This document shows, in pieces, positions 13,001 to 25,974 of a stretch of 64,000 bases of DNA. This DNA comes from Branchiostoma floridae (taxonomy: Eukaryota; Chordata; Leptocardii; Amphioxiformes; Branchiostomatidae). A program made the translations under genes and the position numbers. Numbering within the stretch: the stretch's first letter is position 1; the number at the start of each line of letters is the position of its first letter. The notes under the pieces were generated by a model. That model saw only the letters and a list, made by a program, of their open reading frames with translations. It had not been told where the DNA came from and searched no databases. The DNA lies in contig NC_049980.1 in NCBI RefSeq assembly GCF_000003815.2, positions 2,730,401-2,794,400 of the forward strand, read 5' to 3'.

Positions 13001-13540
13001 ATCACGTGTTTCTCATCAATTATGAAAATGTAATCCTTGTCTACATAAACTATATTAGGTAACACCTCCCGCACCTGCACTACAGAAGTAGGCAATGTTT
13101 TCCTAAGAAATAAGGCTAAACTGGCATATTCTGTCCATTTATGCAAATTAGGTCTACATTTGGCTGTTGTTATAATCTTGATGCCGTATAATGCAGCTGC
13201 TCTCTAGTCAAAAGTCAATGTCAATAACAATAATCTTTTTGGATTCAGATAAAGGTATCTGAAGAAACAGTACACTTGCTTCTAAGGTTGATTTTCTCTT
13301 TGAAAAATTAAATACAAACAAATAAACAGATCAATGCTATCTTTTCAAGGAACAAAATCATACTTACGACGATGTCGGGTAACAGAGAGCAGGAGATGGA
13401 TGAAATTATGGTGATAATGTCTGACAATCCAATCTGTGCTTCTCTGTATGCCGAATAACTAAAAATATAAACTGTGTCTTCATTTACATATTGATGAAGG
13501 TTAGACCTCCAGGTAAATAATATCCAAATACAATTGAATA

Positions 13541-14055
13541 TTGTTCACTACAACTGGATAAAACGGGATTTACTTCCGGACTTTTCGAATGACATCCATC
13601 ACTCTTCTTCAGCGTTACTAGAATGAAACAATTCAATACAAGTACATCTAACTAGTCCCGATGTCAGACATCCTTGATCTGGAACCACGGTGGCATGAGC
13701 GCGGAGTCAGGGAGGCGATCTACGAGCGGATCTACACCCCCCCCCCCTCCCCCTTGAACCGGAGGACTCCGCGTAGAACTCTCCATGCCAGTACATGGGA
13801 CCCAGCTGTGCTTCACAAAGAGCAGTAACGTTTCCTATGGTATTGTATAACCATAGGAACCTATATAAACATTATTTACATATGAGTGACATTTGCATAC
13901 GATCCTTACATGTTCGAACGGCTATTTCTAAGTAGATGTATTTTTATCGACTTATCACACTCTGCCAGTTCATTCTAGTGACGCTGAAGAAGAATAAAGG
14001 ATGTTACTCGCAACACCGGAAATAAATCTCCGTTTTTATCCTGTTGTAGAGATTA
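13541..14055 (+). pseudogene. Penelope-like element 3' remnant
   Basis: From 13661 the plus strand encodes about 50 residues beginning MSDILDLEPRWHERGVREAI and later containing P.PLNRR. This resembles the stretch after the GIY-YIG endonuclease of Penelope-like retroelements. Around it lie inverted arms (about 13550-13625 and 13971-14053) sharing 'cttcttcagcgt', 'actagaatg' and 'ttccgg' blocks, like the ends of such elements. Catalytic RT and nuclease motifs are absent. The family call rests on this tail motif and the arms. Confidence 0.45.
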
Positions 14056-15278
14056 AATTGCTTTTGATTGTGTCTTCATTTGTTTCGCCTTTTGCAACTA
14101 ACAGTAATACAACTCTTTTTCATGCAAATGCTTTGACGCAAATAATCGGTAAGTCTGTAGAGAGACCATGTGCTCTGTATTGATGGGGTATCTAGGGCAG
14201 ATCTGTGTTGTGCTTTTACACACGATGAGACGTTGTGACAAGTTAAGAAGTATCAGATCTCCATAACTATAACCGGGGCTTTTGTAACCCGGGCAAGTAA
14301 TCATCAGAACTATCTCTGGAATGGGAAAACTGTCACTACTCACCAGATATATCTATCTACACCTTGTCATTTAGATTTTAATTCTGATTAAGTCTCTTCA
14401 TCCATTCCGCCTTTGTTAACCGGCGCGCAGATAACATCGTCCCATTCAGTGTACTAGTTGAGATGGGAGATTGACGTCATATCTATACTAAACAATGTTT
14501 GGACCCATTTTACACTACGCTCGAAACAATAAAGCGATGTGAATAAAGGGTTTGACATTGAATAGGACTGGGAGCATTTCTATTGCAGGATAAAGCAACT
14601 TCGAACTTCCGATTCAGAACTGTTCATATTCAGGTCATGTAGTTCATTTCATGTCTTAGTCTTAACTCCATGAAAAAAATCTAGTTACTGTTTTTGGTCT
14701 GAATGATGTTTTGGAGTATATCTCAAGATCCGCTGGATGGATTAGGATGGTATTTAGCAGGTGGGTAGATGGGTTGTTTTTAACGGTGAGGGTCGGTTTT
14801 GAGCATCTGGTACAGAAGTAGGAGAAAGTTGAAATATTCTTGACGCTGATTGCACTGTGGGCTTGACAACTAAGAATAACTTTTGAAAATGTATTGCTGT
14901 TGATTACAGAGTGTGTTTCCAATGTCATTGTATACAAAATCCTTTCATTGATTTGCCTTGCCTTGCCAAGAAGGTCATGTTTTGGAGTGTTTTGTATGTG
15001 TTCATTTGTTTGTTGGTGTGCTTGGTGCCATGTTGCACGAAGAATGTGTTTTTGGTTCCTTATGTAATTATGGTAATGCGAATCGTGGCGCGGGCAGATG
15101 AGTTCAATATTGGAGTCCTTCTAGACTTTATTGTGTACATTAAGAAGATTTGGTATTTAGGTGTGCTATGTCTTAATATGCATGTATTTTGTATTTAACC
15201 TCTGAGTAATGTACAGATTGTGCCATAGTCTGCATATAGACTGACTGACAGTACTACTATTAATAGTAGTAGTAGTCA

Positions 15279-15327
<49 letters not shown>

Positions 15328-17334
15328 AGTAGTATCTTAACAGCATACCTTCGAGTTGGTACTTCAAGATCTCTGGACAAGTCTAATTTTGAACAAAAAG
15401 ACCATTATATAACGTACCTTGAACCTTGAACGTGGACCTCATCAGGGATGTCATCACGGGTCGCAATGGATCCTATATAACGTACATTATGCTACTTTCA
15501 GCCTATTTACGTACTCAATTACACAGGGTAAAGCAGAAATTTAAAAAAAAAGGAATACTAGTATTTTATGGAGGTATGAGGTCTTACAACTCTTGTTCTG
15601 GCTGCGATTGCAGACACACACTTACAGAGTTCCGCATCCCACCAGATCTTAGCCACATCATGATGGTTTTGCCCAGTGCTGGCAAACTTTTGGTCTCTCC
15701 AACTTCATCTAAAACACAAGTTTTGTGTGCTATTTGTAGTGATAATAAATTTACAACTATGCTTAATACATCTCGTGAGTCTCCTAAAATCTACGGTTCA
15801 TAGACATCGTGGAATCATTTAATCCTATACACACGTAATACACCACACAAAGATACGCTCAATTTACTGTTGTACAAACTATTGAATAACAAATAAAACT
15901 AGTTGGGTAAAGTTTATGACTTTCCGAACAGCTCTTGTTCCGACGGTGCTGCAAGGGAAGGAACAGACTGGCGTGGGGCCCTGATTCCTCTTCTCCTTCT
16001 CTTGGATAGCAGCTGCACCGATCGCTTTAAAAGTAACTGGTTTCTAACATGCACTGACTTCTCCAAGTCGTTCTGTCGTGTGCAATTGTTTCCCAACAGT
16101 TGACATCGATATTACAGCTTACAGGCTAGTTTTTTAAGTTGTCTGTGTATCTTTTGAAAGGTCTTCCCTAGGTGCGATTCCCTTTCTTCAGTTGTCATTA
16201 CGGTAGCATCTGTTGTCTTACATACGTATAACGCGTCCTGTTCATTTTTACTGTCACTTCGCAGCACTACGCGGCATCACGAATATGCGCTCCCTCAACA
16301 ATAACGGTCTTGAAAGTCGTGCATGAGGATATGTGTCTGTCTCCTCTGTCTAGCAGAGTCCGTACGTCCATTGCCCTTGAACATTTTATCATATTATCCA
16401 CCCATCTTTACTGTTGCCTTCCTCCCTGGTCAAGGGACTAGGTAGGTAGGTAGGTCCTCCCTGGACAGTTCCTTTCATGATAGTGAAGCTGCGATTACGA
16501 TAGTTTGCCATAATTCAAGTACTCAGCGAAAGTATCAGCATCCAGCATCCACATGATATTGTAAGTTTGTAAGGGAGCTTACTACATGGGTATTATTATG
16601 CCTCATTGAATATATTGCAGCATGCGAAATGTTCATTCCTTGTGCGTAAACAACCGTCCTATCCCGTCCACTGCTTTGAAGATTTACAACTTCAGCCGAG
16701 CACGATAGTGTAAAGGCGCTAGCAAGCTAGACGACGGCATTGCCAGCGTAGAATCTGCCTCCACTAGTACTATAGTGCCAAACTCAATTTACGACCTCAA
16801 GTCGCGACCTCCAGACCAATTGGCAGCAGAACAGGTCTTGTTGATATCCGGGGGAGAGGGGTCGACAGAAACAAAGCCGGAGATTATGGCGAGATACAAA
16901 CATCTGCAAATGAAGCTACCTTTAAATCTCCGGACCTTCCTTCGGATATACAACGAGGCCTTAAAAACCCCTGGGATATGTGTATGTTTTACCCGCACTG
17001 AGCCTGTAGATGGTGAGAAAACAGCGTGTTAATCCTACATGAATAGAGAGAATTATACTATTAAATGGTGTAGCCCCGGCCGGGCTCTGAAGCCACAATT
17101 TTTTTCCGATGGGCTGCCGGATACCGCGGGGTACCTCTCGGTGTTTTCACGATAACGTTACGGCGTTTATTTGTTGCCGGATCCCTGGTTGATTTTAACT
17201 CCGAGTTATAGCAAATCTGGGGCCCGACCGTATCCAAATATAGCCTAGTAGCCGCAGGGTGTCCCACGGAGCCACTAAGGGGACACAACCAAAAGTGCAA
17301 CAAAACAGCAAGTAAGCTACCCGGCGGGCCCCTT
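14056..17334. other. No recognised gene
   Basis: Several 60-125 codon open frames occur (for example 15426-15803 and 16775-17032 on plus), but none shows a domain, signal peptide or splice context I recognise. A TAG trinucleotide repeat lies at 15262-15334. Confidence 0.4.
15262..15334. repeat. (TAG)n microsatellite
   Basis: About 20 TAG/GTA units with a few substitutions. Confidence 0.95.
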
Positions 17335-17460
17335 TTTGGCGACGCCTCAGGGGGCAAGCCAATGGTATATATTAGGTTCAGTCTGCAAAAATTCTAGGAA
17401 TTGCACAGGCATGTTTCCACAGGCATGCTAGGCATGTTTCCACAAGCATATATGGAACGT
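17335..17460. repeat. GGCGACGCCTCAGGGG repeat end, copy 1
   Basis: Contains TTTTTGGCGACGCCTCAGGG followed by 'attctaggaattgcac'. It matches 43360-43450, where the same words form the left border of the large insertion in the transposase gene. This suggests the terminus of a dispersed element. Confidence 0.45.
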
Positions 17461-17989
17461 TAGCCTCGATGAACGTGAAATGGAATTTGGGTCATGAACT
17501 AGAAAGCTGGGATCAGGGGGATGGTTGGGTCAGCTCAGGTCAACTGATAGGGATAGCCATATACCATAGGTAGACAGGAAATGTTACATATGAAGGCCAT
17601 AATTAGGGGGTCTTAAAATGGGGCAAAAATCGAAATTTTAGAATATGATCACACCCACTTCAGGGTTGATGCATTGGGTCATTTGAGAGACATTGTGCAT
17701 AAAAATTGGCATCTAGCATGAAACCCCCACCTCACCCAAAAAACTAATTTGCATTATGTGCAATAGGGCACAGCCATATGGTGATTCAGAGGGATGCTTG
17801 CCGTCATATAACTGCCGAAGGACGTGTGCCAGGACTACCAAACTTGTTGACTTTTCCTAAAATTTACTTGGCCAAGTTTAAGAGATTAAAGTACTTTTTT
17901 TGATATTTTATGTTGCCAACAGGTTGCTGACAGGTATATTTGACCAAATTCTCAAATTTCGGCTGAAAAATCGCGGTCAATGGGGTTTC

Positions 17990-18320
17990 ATGGTTTTCTT
18001 GGTCAACACTCTTGTTTCCTGTAGCATTAATATCTTAAATAATATAATGTAGCATTCATGATTAACTATTCATAATCTATGCTAATTTGATGACGTAATT
18101 GGTCAAAATCCAGGATGGCAGACCATGTCATAAGCGAAATGGAAGATAAATTATTATCACTTGAATTTTGCCACTACTTTGTATTTTTTACTAAATACAT
18201 TCCTATGGATATTTGTAGTCCGTTCTCATTGTATTTTGGGGTTATACGTTGAAGATACATTTTAAAACATTTAAGACTGTCGATCCAAGATGAGGGTTCT
18301 CAAAAGATAGCTAAGATTTG
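17990..18320 (-). repeat. Dispersed repeat, antisense member of an inverted pair
   Basis: Reverse-complement counterpart of 10395-10720. Shared words include 'tggtcaaaatccaggatgg', 'atgacgtaattgg' and 'acattttaaaacatttaaga'. It ends about 200 bp before a LINE copy. Confidence 0.6.
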
Positions 18321-18559
18321 ACTTCATTTTCTGACGATGCATTAATAGCAATTCGGATACCATTGACAACAAGTCTTACCTACCTTAGTAGACCTTAGCA
18401 GACGCCATTGAAGTAGAGACAGACGGTGTTGTCTGATGCAACCAGTGTGAAATCGATGGAAACATAAATCCGTTTAGGACGCGGTGAGAGCTCAGCGCAA
18501 TCGCCATCTAGTGAAAATGGGGCTTACTAGCAAAGTTCAATGTTTCATTTCTTCTCTCT

Positions 18560-21490
18560 GAAAAATAAAAACGGGGCACTAGGGCATCAGATACATTGCC
18601 ATTGCATCAGATTGATAACATACATTTTGAGCGCTTTCAACATGAATCGGGAGAGTGTCAGTGGTAGAGAAATCAGAGAAAGTGTTTGGGTGGAAGTTAA
18701 ACATACTGTCGGCAAGTCTATCGTTACTGGCTCTGCCTACCGCCCACCAAATGCAACAACACAGTTTTTTGAAACCCTAGAGACAGCCATGACCGCCGCC
18801 ACTGCTATTTCTGACGAGGTTTTCTTGTGTGATGTACTTACAAAAGGAGCCTGTAAAGAAAATTGATAAGATTTGTAACACCTTTCAAGCAAAACAGCTC
18901 ATAGACGAACCGACACGTGTGACTGAGACTTCGTCCACATATGCATCGACATCATCATAACAACTTCCCTTGAAAGGTGACAGAATCTGGAGTGTGTTCT
19001 ACCATACCGGACTGAGCGACCACTGCTTCACCTACGCTGTACGGAAAGACAAACCACCCCCGGGCAACCCTAGGACGGCAACAGTGAGATCCTACAGGCG
19101 GTTTGATGAATCAGCTTTTCAGGAAGATCTTCGCAATGCACCCTGGTCTAAAGTTGAGAAATGTTCAAATGTTGATGATGCGTTGAGTTGCTTTCAGACT
19201 ATGTTCACCAATGTTTGCGACGATCATGCCCCGTGGGTATCTGTACGTATCCGAGGCCATGAGCCACCATGGATAACACAAGAATACCTAGCCATGGCCC
19301 ATGAAAGGGACTTCTACTTCGATAAAGCTAAAAAGACGAAACTCACATCTATGTGGGAAACAGCTAAGAAATTACGAAATAAGTGTAACAACATGACAAT
19401 GTCCTCACGATATTTGAAAAAACAGTACTTCTGTAACGAAATTGAGACAAAAGGGAAATACAGTAAAAGTCTCTGGGCCACATTAAAAACACTCTTGCCG
19501 TGTCAAGCCAAACAACCTGTTAATGTACCTAAACAACAAGAAAAAAGTACTGCAAACAAATTTAATACCTACTTTACTTCAATTGGCTCTAAACTTGCTG
19601 CAGCGTTCACTGGTGCGTACAGAGCAGTCTTAGGACCGGCACAGTTTTCTTTTAAATTCACAAACATCTCCACTGAGTTCACATACAAGCAGCTCATGAG
19701 CATTCCTTTGGAAAAAAGCACTGGTCTGGATGGAATGAGCAGTAGGCTCATCCGACATGCTGCCCCAGTCATAGCAGGACCTCTCACTTACATTTACAAC
19801 TTATCCCTATCTACAAGCGAAGTTCCAAAGGACTGGAAGAGAGCCAAGGTTACACCTCTGTTTAAAGATGCGGACAAAACCAGTTGTAGCAACTACAGAC
19901 CAATCTCAGTCCTACCAACCTTCATGAAAATTTTCAAGTATACACTCACTGCAAGGACCACAAAATACTCAACAGTTTTCAGTCTGGTTTTAGACCCGCA
20001 CACACAACCACTACAACATTGGTTCATGTCATTGAAAATATGGAGAAGGGTCTTGTTACCGGAGCAATCTTTCTTGATCTCAATAAAGCATTTGATACGG
20101 TATGCCATAAGATCCTCCTACTTAAGCTAAGAATGTATGGGGTACAAGATAAGGAACTGGCATGGTTCTGTTCATATCTGACAGACCAACATCAGACTAC
20201 TGTCGTGAACGGAGTCCAGCGTGACTTTCTTGAAGTCACTGTTGGTGTCCCCCAAGGCTCGGTTCTCGGGCCACTCATGTTTATACTGTACATTAATGAC
20301 TTGCCTGAATATATATCACATGGACATGTTGTATTATATGCTGATGACACTGCACTTTTCTATGCATCTAAAACAGTGAATGATGTGAACAATGCTCTTA
20401 ATGCCGACCTTCGCAATATCGAAACATGGTTACACACAAATAAATTGACACTCAATGTTACTAAATGTAAAGGAATGCTCTTCGGCACAGCGCGTAGGCT
20501 GCAGTCAAGTACAGAGCAACTGTCAACCACTCTTTCTGGCACCAGTTTGGAAGTTGTCACTAGCTTTAAAAATAAGTATCTGGGCGTTTGGCTTGATCCT
20601 TGCTTAACATGGCATGTCCATATTGACAAGTTATGTAATGCAGTCTCGTCCAGACTGGGGGTCTTACGGCGCCTTATTCCTTGTCTACCACAACGAATGT
20701 TGTTCAACTGCATGGTTTTACCTAAAATGGACTATTGCGATGTGGTATGGGGCAATTGTGGTAAATATCTGTCCGATAGACTACAAAAACGCCAGAACCG
20801 GGCAGCTAGACTTATTCTTGGTTTGAAATACACCCATCATGTTGGTATTGATGAGCTATCTGTCTTGGGTTGGAAAACCTTAACATCCAGGAGAAACTTG
20901 CACCTGCTACAATCAATGTACAAAGCAGTTAACAATAAACTTTCCGAATACATCAATAGTTTTCAAAAGACTTCTGACTCTCACAGCTATCCCACCCGAC
21001 ACAGTCAGAATTTATCCCTGAAACTGCCACTTGTACGGTTAGAATGTGGAAAGCGCAAGTTTTCTTATAGAGGTATTACCGCATGGAACAGTCTTCCACC
21101 ATCCCTAAATACTTGTACGTCAAAATCTGACTTTAAGACCAAATGCAGGGCTTGGCTAGCCTGACCTCTGACCACTCAATGAAACTGGCGACTTGATAGT
21201 ATTTATTTGTTATAATTATTATTATTGTTTTCATTAGTTTCGTACCATTATCATTCATTCATGATTTGCATCGATATCGTCATCATTAACAGCATTTATT
21301 TGTTATGATTAGTATTATTGTTTACATCAGTTTCATCTATTGTTATTTATTCATTTCATTCATTGTTTATCAATTTTATGTTTGCATGTATATGTATATG
21401 TAACGCAGGGCTCCACTGCAAAGCAGTGCAATAGCACTGAGCTGGACCACCCTGGATAAAGATCACAGAAATAGAAATAAAGTGTATGTA
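18560..21490 (+). pseudogene. Non-LTR retrotransposon (Jockey/CR1/L2-like), 5' truncated and frameshifted
   Basis: A fragment of the apurinic endonuclease comes first (GSAYRPPN near 18733, GLSDHCF near 19012). It lacks the N-terminal catalytic part and has frame breaks near 18850. The reverse transcriptase follows. Its finger region is in one frame to about 19950. The frame then shifts, and motif A (FLDLNKAFDTV, about 20070), motif B (GVPQGSVLGPL, about 20243) and motif C (LYADDTAL, about 20335) lie in the second frame, which is open to 21164. The C-terminal part has the NRAARLI and YRGITAWNSLPPSL motifs typical of this LINE group. A 3' UTR ends in 'ggataaagatcacag' and an A-rich tail. The element would copy itself by target-primed reverse transcription, but this copy is inactive. 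Confidence 0.85.
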
Positions 21491-21604
21491 AATTAACTTT
21501 CAGTTACAACATGGCAACTAGAAGTAAATCTGAATCACAACTAATGCCAAAATAGATCTGACTCTAAATTTTTTAATGCTGGTAAGGTATTTCCTATACC
21601 TAAA

Positions 21605-21798
21605 TACTGTAAATACATTTAAGTTCGCGGGATTTAATTTCACGGTAGCGGGAAAAAGGACTTTTCGCGGTGGTTTTAAGTTCGCGGCAACACGATAGAC
21701 TGCAGTCTCATACCATAATAGAAAAAGGTTCGCGGTGAAGTGGTCACCGCGAAAACCGAGAACATTAATCCACCGCGAACATTTCTGCATTTACAGTA
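21605..21798. mobile_element. Complete palindromic MITE (TACTGTAAATGC family)
   Basis: Ends TACTGTAAATACATTTAAG and GCATTTACAGTA are inverted copies. Internal modules with 'gttcgcgg' and 'ccgcgaa' are also inverted. TA lies at both borders. 194 bp, no coding potential. Other copies or fragments: 1-151, 785-898, 9672-9744, 53592-53617. Confidence 0.8.
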
Positions 21799-23319
21799 CT
21801 TCCAACCACCTACAGAACTGCCGACACTACAGATTGTGATATCAATGATCTAGTACCATTTGAAGCTGAGGTATCCAAACATTCCCATGGACCAGCGTGC
21901 ATTTGACAGCTGTTGACACTTATCTGTACAATTACTATAAGTTTTGCAGACTGAACACAACGATATACCATTTTGATCGCCTCGAGGCAGCTAATGGATG
22001 CTATACTGTATCAGTGACGGAGGTAAAAGGCAGAGGGAGATTCTTGCATTAATTGCACCGACTATTATTGCTGTGGGAGGCGAAGACATCCATTGTGTGG
22101 ACAGTTCAACCGTCAAGTTATCCAAATTACTGGGATATTGCTGAGTAGGACAGTCATGTGGAAAGTTATTCAAGGAAATCTTCAAGTACTGAGGTGTTGG
22201 AAACAGTTGGTTTTTCCTATTTTTTCTTCTCCATTACAATCTTCACGATAACCCTGTTTGTATATTATAGAAGTAGGGGAAGTGTATTACCCTTCATTGC
22301 TGATACATGTACAGATAGCTGATAGTAGTGCATTCCATTCCTGAGGACTGGTTTGTTACATGTAACAGGAATAGTACATTTCTCTTGGCTGTAGGTTTCA
22401 GTTACAGGTGTAGTATATTGTGCCAGGGATAGTGCGATACATGACAGGGAAGTTTCAGTCGATTCCCGGTTTCAGTTATGTTGATGTTCACCTCAATCGT
22501 CGCCATGGCAATAACGTTTTTATTGCCAGTCTTATTCCAACTGCGACCGTAGCATATCGGGGATACCCTAACTTGTGATAGAAACAGCCGCGTTCAATCA
22601 CTATTAGAAGTGGTTTTGATGAATGAAACTCACTTCGGTTTATTGGGGGTTTCGATCATCATCGGGTTTCTAACAAAGGCTGCGCACCCTTAAAGCCAGG
22701 TCACAAAGCGCGTACGATTTACCGCGAATGAGGTTTTATGCGCAGTATAAGCGCAGTACGTCGTAAGTCGGGGAAGAATCGGAAACAATGGTTTAAATAT
22801 GTAAAACCGTCGTCACAAAGATCGTAGGACATCGTACGATGAGGTCAGAAGAGCTTCCCTGCGTAAATCCCAGTTAATCATAGTAAATCGGGGAGCCTCT
22901 TATGACCAATACCCACCTACCTACCTAGTCCCGTGACCTCCAGGTCGTTGGGGGGACAAGGTATACATGAATAACGGAGCTGAAATGGATTTTGAATAGG
23001 TTCAAAATTTCTCCATCGCCGTACGAATTTTATTGCCCTCATAGCAGACTTCATTAGGGCAATTTTTTTCTACTGATGACGTTCAAGATTCATAAATTTT
23101 TAGCATGTTGTGATTGTTTCAGTTTTCCCTGGTATTACCGATCTTGATGAAAAGTGAAACCATCAGAACACAGAAGCAACCAAAGAACAGCACGCCCATA
23201 GAAGAGCCTTCTTCCAGGCCTAAGTTTTATGCGTGGCAGATTCAGTGTCACGCGCAGGCGATTCATGTTTTTCTTTGATGACTACATACACGTGGGTTCA
23301 TAATTAGGTCAGATCTCAG

Positions 23320-23698
23320 CTCACGTGTCCAACATGCCATGATAATGTTGAAAATGAATCCCACTCTATAATGGATTGTCCAACTTATGATAGAGAGAGA
23401 CAAAAAATATTACAGTCTATTAAATGCAAATCTGATACTATGTTACCACCTACCAAGACAGAAATGTTCAATATGTTATTATCATGTCCTGCTGATATAT
23501 CTGCCTATGTCGGTCAATTTATATATAACTCATTTAAAAAACGTGACAATATTATACTATCATGAACCAGCACATAATGATAGCCTGATTGTAAATTGTA
23601 GTGTTCTGTTCTGTATGTATTGTATGTTCAAGTTGCCAAACACTGTATCCTCTACAGTTGTCGTGCAATAAAGTTCTTCTTCTTCTTCTTCGTCAGTC
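23320..23698 (+). pseudogene. LINE 3' end fragment
   Basis: The plus strand encodes CPTCHDNVENESHSIMDC followed by PTYDRERQKI, a CxxC...H...C zinc-knuckle-like tail found at the C-terminus of some LINE ORF2 proteins. The frame stops at 23565. About 100 bp further on, an AATAAAG + (TTC)n tail (23669-23698) marks the 3' end. RT domain absent. Confidence 0.65.
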
Positions 23699-24196
23699 TC
23701 GTGTCACATTACAATGACTGTACCATGGCGACAACTCGAAGAGATGAGCAGGCTCCATCAGTTTTGTTTTTGTTGTTTTGGGGGGGAGGGAGGGCTAATG
23801 TATGTTTTTGGTTCTGATGACATTTTTCTTGATGGCATATCATCAGAAAATAAACATGTTATGATTTCCGTTATGAACCGATAAAGGGATAAGCGTACCA
23901 GTACTATTGATTCATTTGAAACTTTGTTTGTATGACTTATGTTCGTTTTCTTCTTTTTGTCACAGCGAAAGACAATATGGTGTTCAACAGCTAGGTCCAC
24001 ATTCGGTTGGTTAGAGAGGCACAAAAGCGTTCAGGCGACTATTCAGGAAGAGGCATGAGTGAAAAATCGTATGGCGCTGGAAAAATTTTGAACATCATCC
24101 GATGCTCTGCGATGGCTGCTTTTGATTACGATTTGGCTGCGATTCACTGCGATCATCGAGCGATATGCGGAATATGCTATCGCAAGGACGTCATAA

Positions 24197-24386
24197 TACC
24201 CCCCTCACATTAGGCAAAACTCGATCGGAAGACGAGTCTGCGAGCTTTAAATTACGAGGAGGCATGACCCTGCTGCCGACGAAGAAATGGCAGAGTTCCC
24301 CCGTTCCCGGTCAGGGTCATGCCTCCTCGTAATTTAGAGCTCGCAGACTCGTCGTCCGATCGATTTTCGTCTAATGTGAGGGGGTA
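24197..24386. mobile_element. 190-bp near-perfect hairpin MITE
   Basis: TACCCCCCTCACATTAGGC at the left and CTAATGTGAGGGGGTA at the right, with inverted arms of about 75 bp that include 'gaggaggcatgaccctg' and its inverse. TA occurs at both borders. The first 15 bases equal those of the 816-bp elements at 6740 and 30488, so all three probably use the same transposase. Confidence 0.85.
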
Positions 24387-24411
24387 TAAGCGCTTTGTGA
24401 CCGGGGCTTAA

Positions 24412-25494
24412 GTGTCCGTCTCTTCAAATGTATTTTTCTGCTAGGCAAAGTAACTGTATATGCGGTAAGAGGATATCCTTTCAATTACAAGATAAACCGT
24501 TATTTCAACCTCAATAATTTTCGTAGATCAGAGGGGAAAACATTATTCGCATGTTAAGAATAATGCGCAAAGTTTGCATGGGATAAAACCCATTCAACTA
24601 TATTTTTCGGCAGAAAACGATTCATGTTTACATTAATCAAGCCTATTGAAAATAAAATTCTAGTATTGTAATGTCTTTATTATCCACGACGCTCGTTAAC
24701 TTACACAACGCAACAGAGGTCAATCTGTGACAATACGGTGAAACAATAAAAAGGGAATTCGTAAGTAACCAAGTCCAAGCTCAGTTTTCATTAAAAAAAC
24801 ACCACTTCTACGCTTTTCAGCCATGTTAGTGTCTAATGTCAACACGATAACTTGAGAAGGCCTAATTGAATTCTCTTAATACTAGTACTCAAGTCAAGTT
24901 TGTTGTACAATGATTGCATTGGGTACAATGTATGGCAAATAACATGTATCATTAACAGCCACAAACTATCTACATTAGTATACTAATCTGACATCATAAG
25001 TATACTGGACTTCAATAAATGTAACACATGTTAATCATGATAGGTTGGGCAGCCCTGGCTGTCTGTATACAGCCGAACGAGTAAATAAAAAATAAATATG
25101 ATAGGTGGAATATAATCAGATACCAAATGTAGTAATGAGGAACTTGTTTGCATAATTTATGTAAAAAAGCAAAACCGCTTTATGATTAATGATGGGAATT
25201 TAATAATTGTGACATATGTACGTTAGTCAATGATGAACAACACCATGCATGAATTATGTTAATGCGTTAGTCAATTGCATTTACAAAAGCTCTAAATATT
25301 TCATGGCGGTATGAGGTCGCCGAAGTCTAGTTTTTGTATTTCTTCTTCTTCTGTCAAATCTTCAAATTCCCTTTGGGGCCAAATGACGAGAAATTTGGCA
25401 TAAGAGTGGAGTAGGCGTTTTTTTTTTCATATTAAAAAAATCATTTGCCCTAGGCCCTAAAAAGATTTTTTCGCCATTTCTCGACGAAAAATGT
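24412..25494. other. No gene; LINE 3' UTR relic
   Basis: Non-coding. 24894-25000 ('gtcaagtttgttgtacaatg') matches 27467-27566 and reads, on minus, as a LINE 3' UTR ending in an AATAAA-like signal. Confidence 0.45.
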
Positions 25495-25700
25495 ATGCCT
25501 CTGTGTAGACCAAGTTTGACTGTGGGTACTTGGTAAAATGACTTTTAACTCTCCTCTACTGTTTGTTTGCTTGGGTATGTAAGCCCCAAAACATGCCGGT
25601 AGAATCGATTCATTTTCGAATCGGTCCAACATCTGGACCACTTATTTTTTTCATGTCCGGTTTATCCGGACCGGTCCAACATCAGACCACCTAACCGGCT
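25495..25700 (-). repeat. hAT-like element fragment, copy D
   Basis: The reverse complement matches the interior of copy B (12590-12780). Shared words are 'ttggaccggtccgg', 'aaaccggaca' and 'ccagatgttggaccgatt'. Termini are missing, so it is a truncated copy. Confidence 0.6.
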
Positions 25701-25921
25701 GAAAATGAACGTTAACGCGCCGAGAGAATGAATTTCCCCGTCGTCATTTCGCACCGGTGATCAGCACAGGATCGATAAGACAGGGGGACGTGATGTTCTG
25801 CCGCATTTCCCTTTAAGTCACACGTTCTGAATTTGTGATGTTGTCCTATTAGATCTGACACTTCTTGAATGGATGCTAGATTGTCATTAGCTTGCAGAAT
25901 TGCTCGGAGCCTTTATCGCTA

Positions 25922-25923
<2 letters not shown>

Positions 25924-25972
<49 letters not shown>
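25924..25972. repeat. (AT)n microsatellite
   Basis: About 24 uninterrupted AT units. Confidence 0.97.

Positions 25973-25974
<2 letters not shown>

Larger units (their letters stand above)
22690..24411. mobile_element. TTAA-flanked element with AGGTCACAAAGCGC ends
   Basis: Left border TTAA + AGCCAGGTCACAAAGCGC. Right border, read inverted, TTAA + GCCCCGGTCACAAAGCGC, so 15 of 18 terminal bases match. TTAA targets are typical of piggyBac or Kolobok elements. No transposase is seen. The 1.7-kb interior includes a LINE 3' end (23320-23698), and the hairpin MITE 24197-24386 sits just inside the right end. Confidence 0.6.

Noticed and set aside
17061-17357. 98-codon minus-strand frame
   Set aside because: No recognisable motif, and the end overlaps a dispersed repeat terminus.
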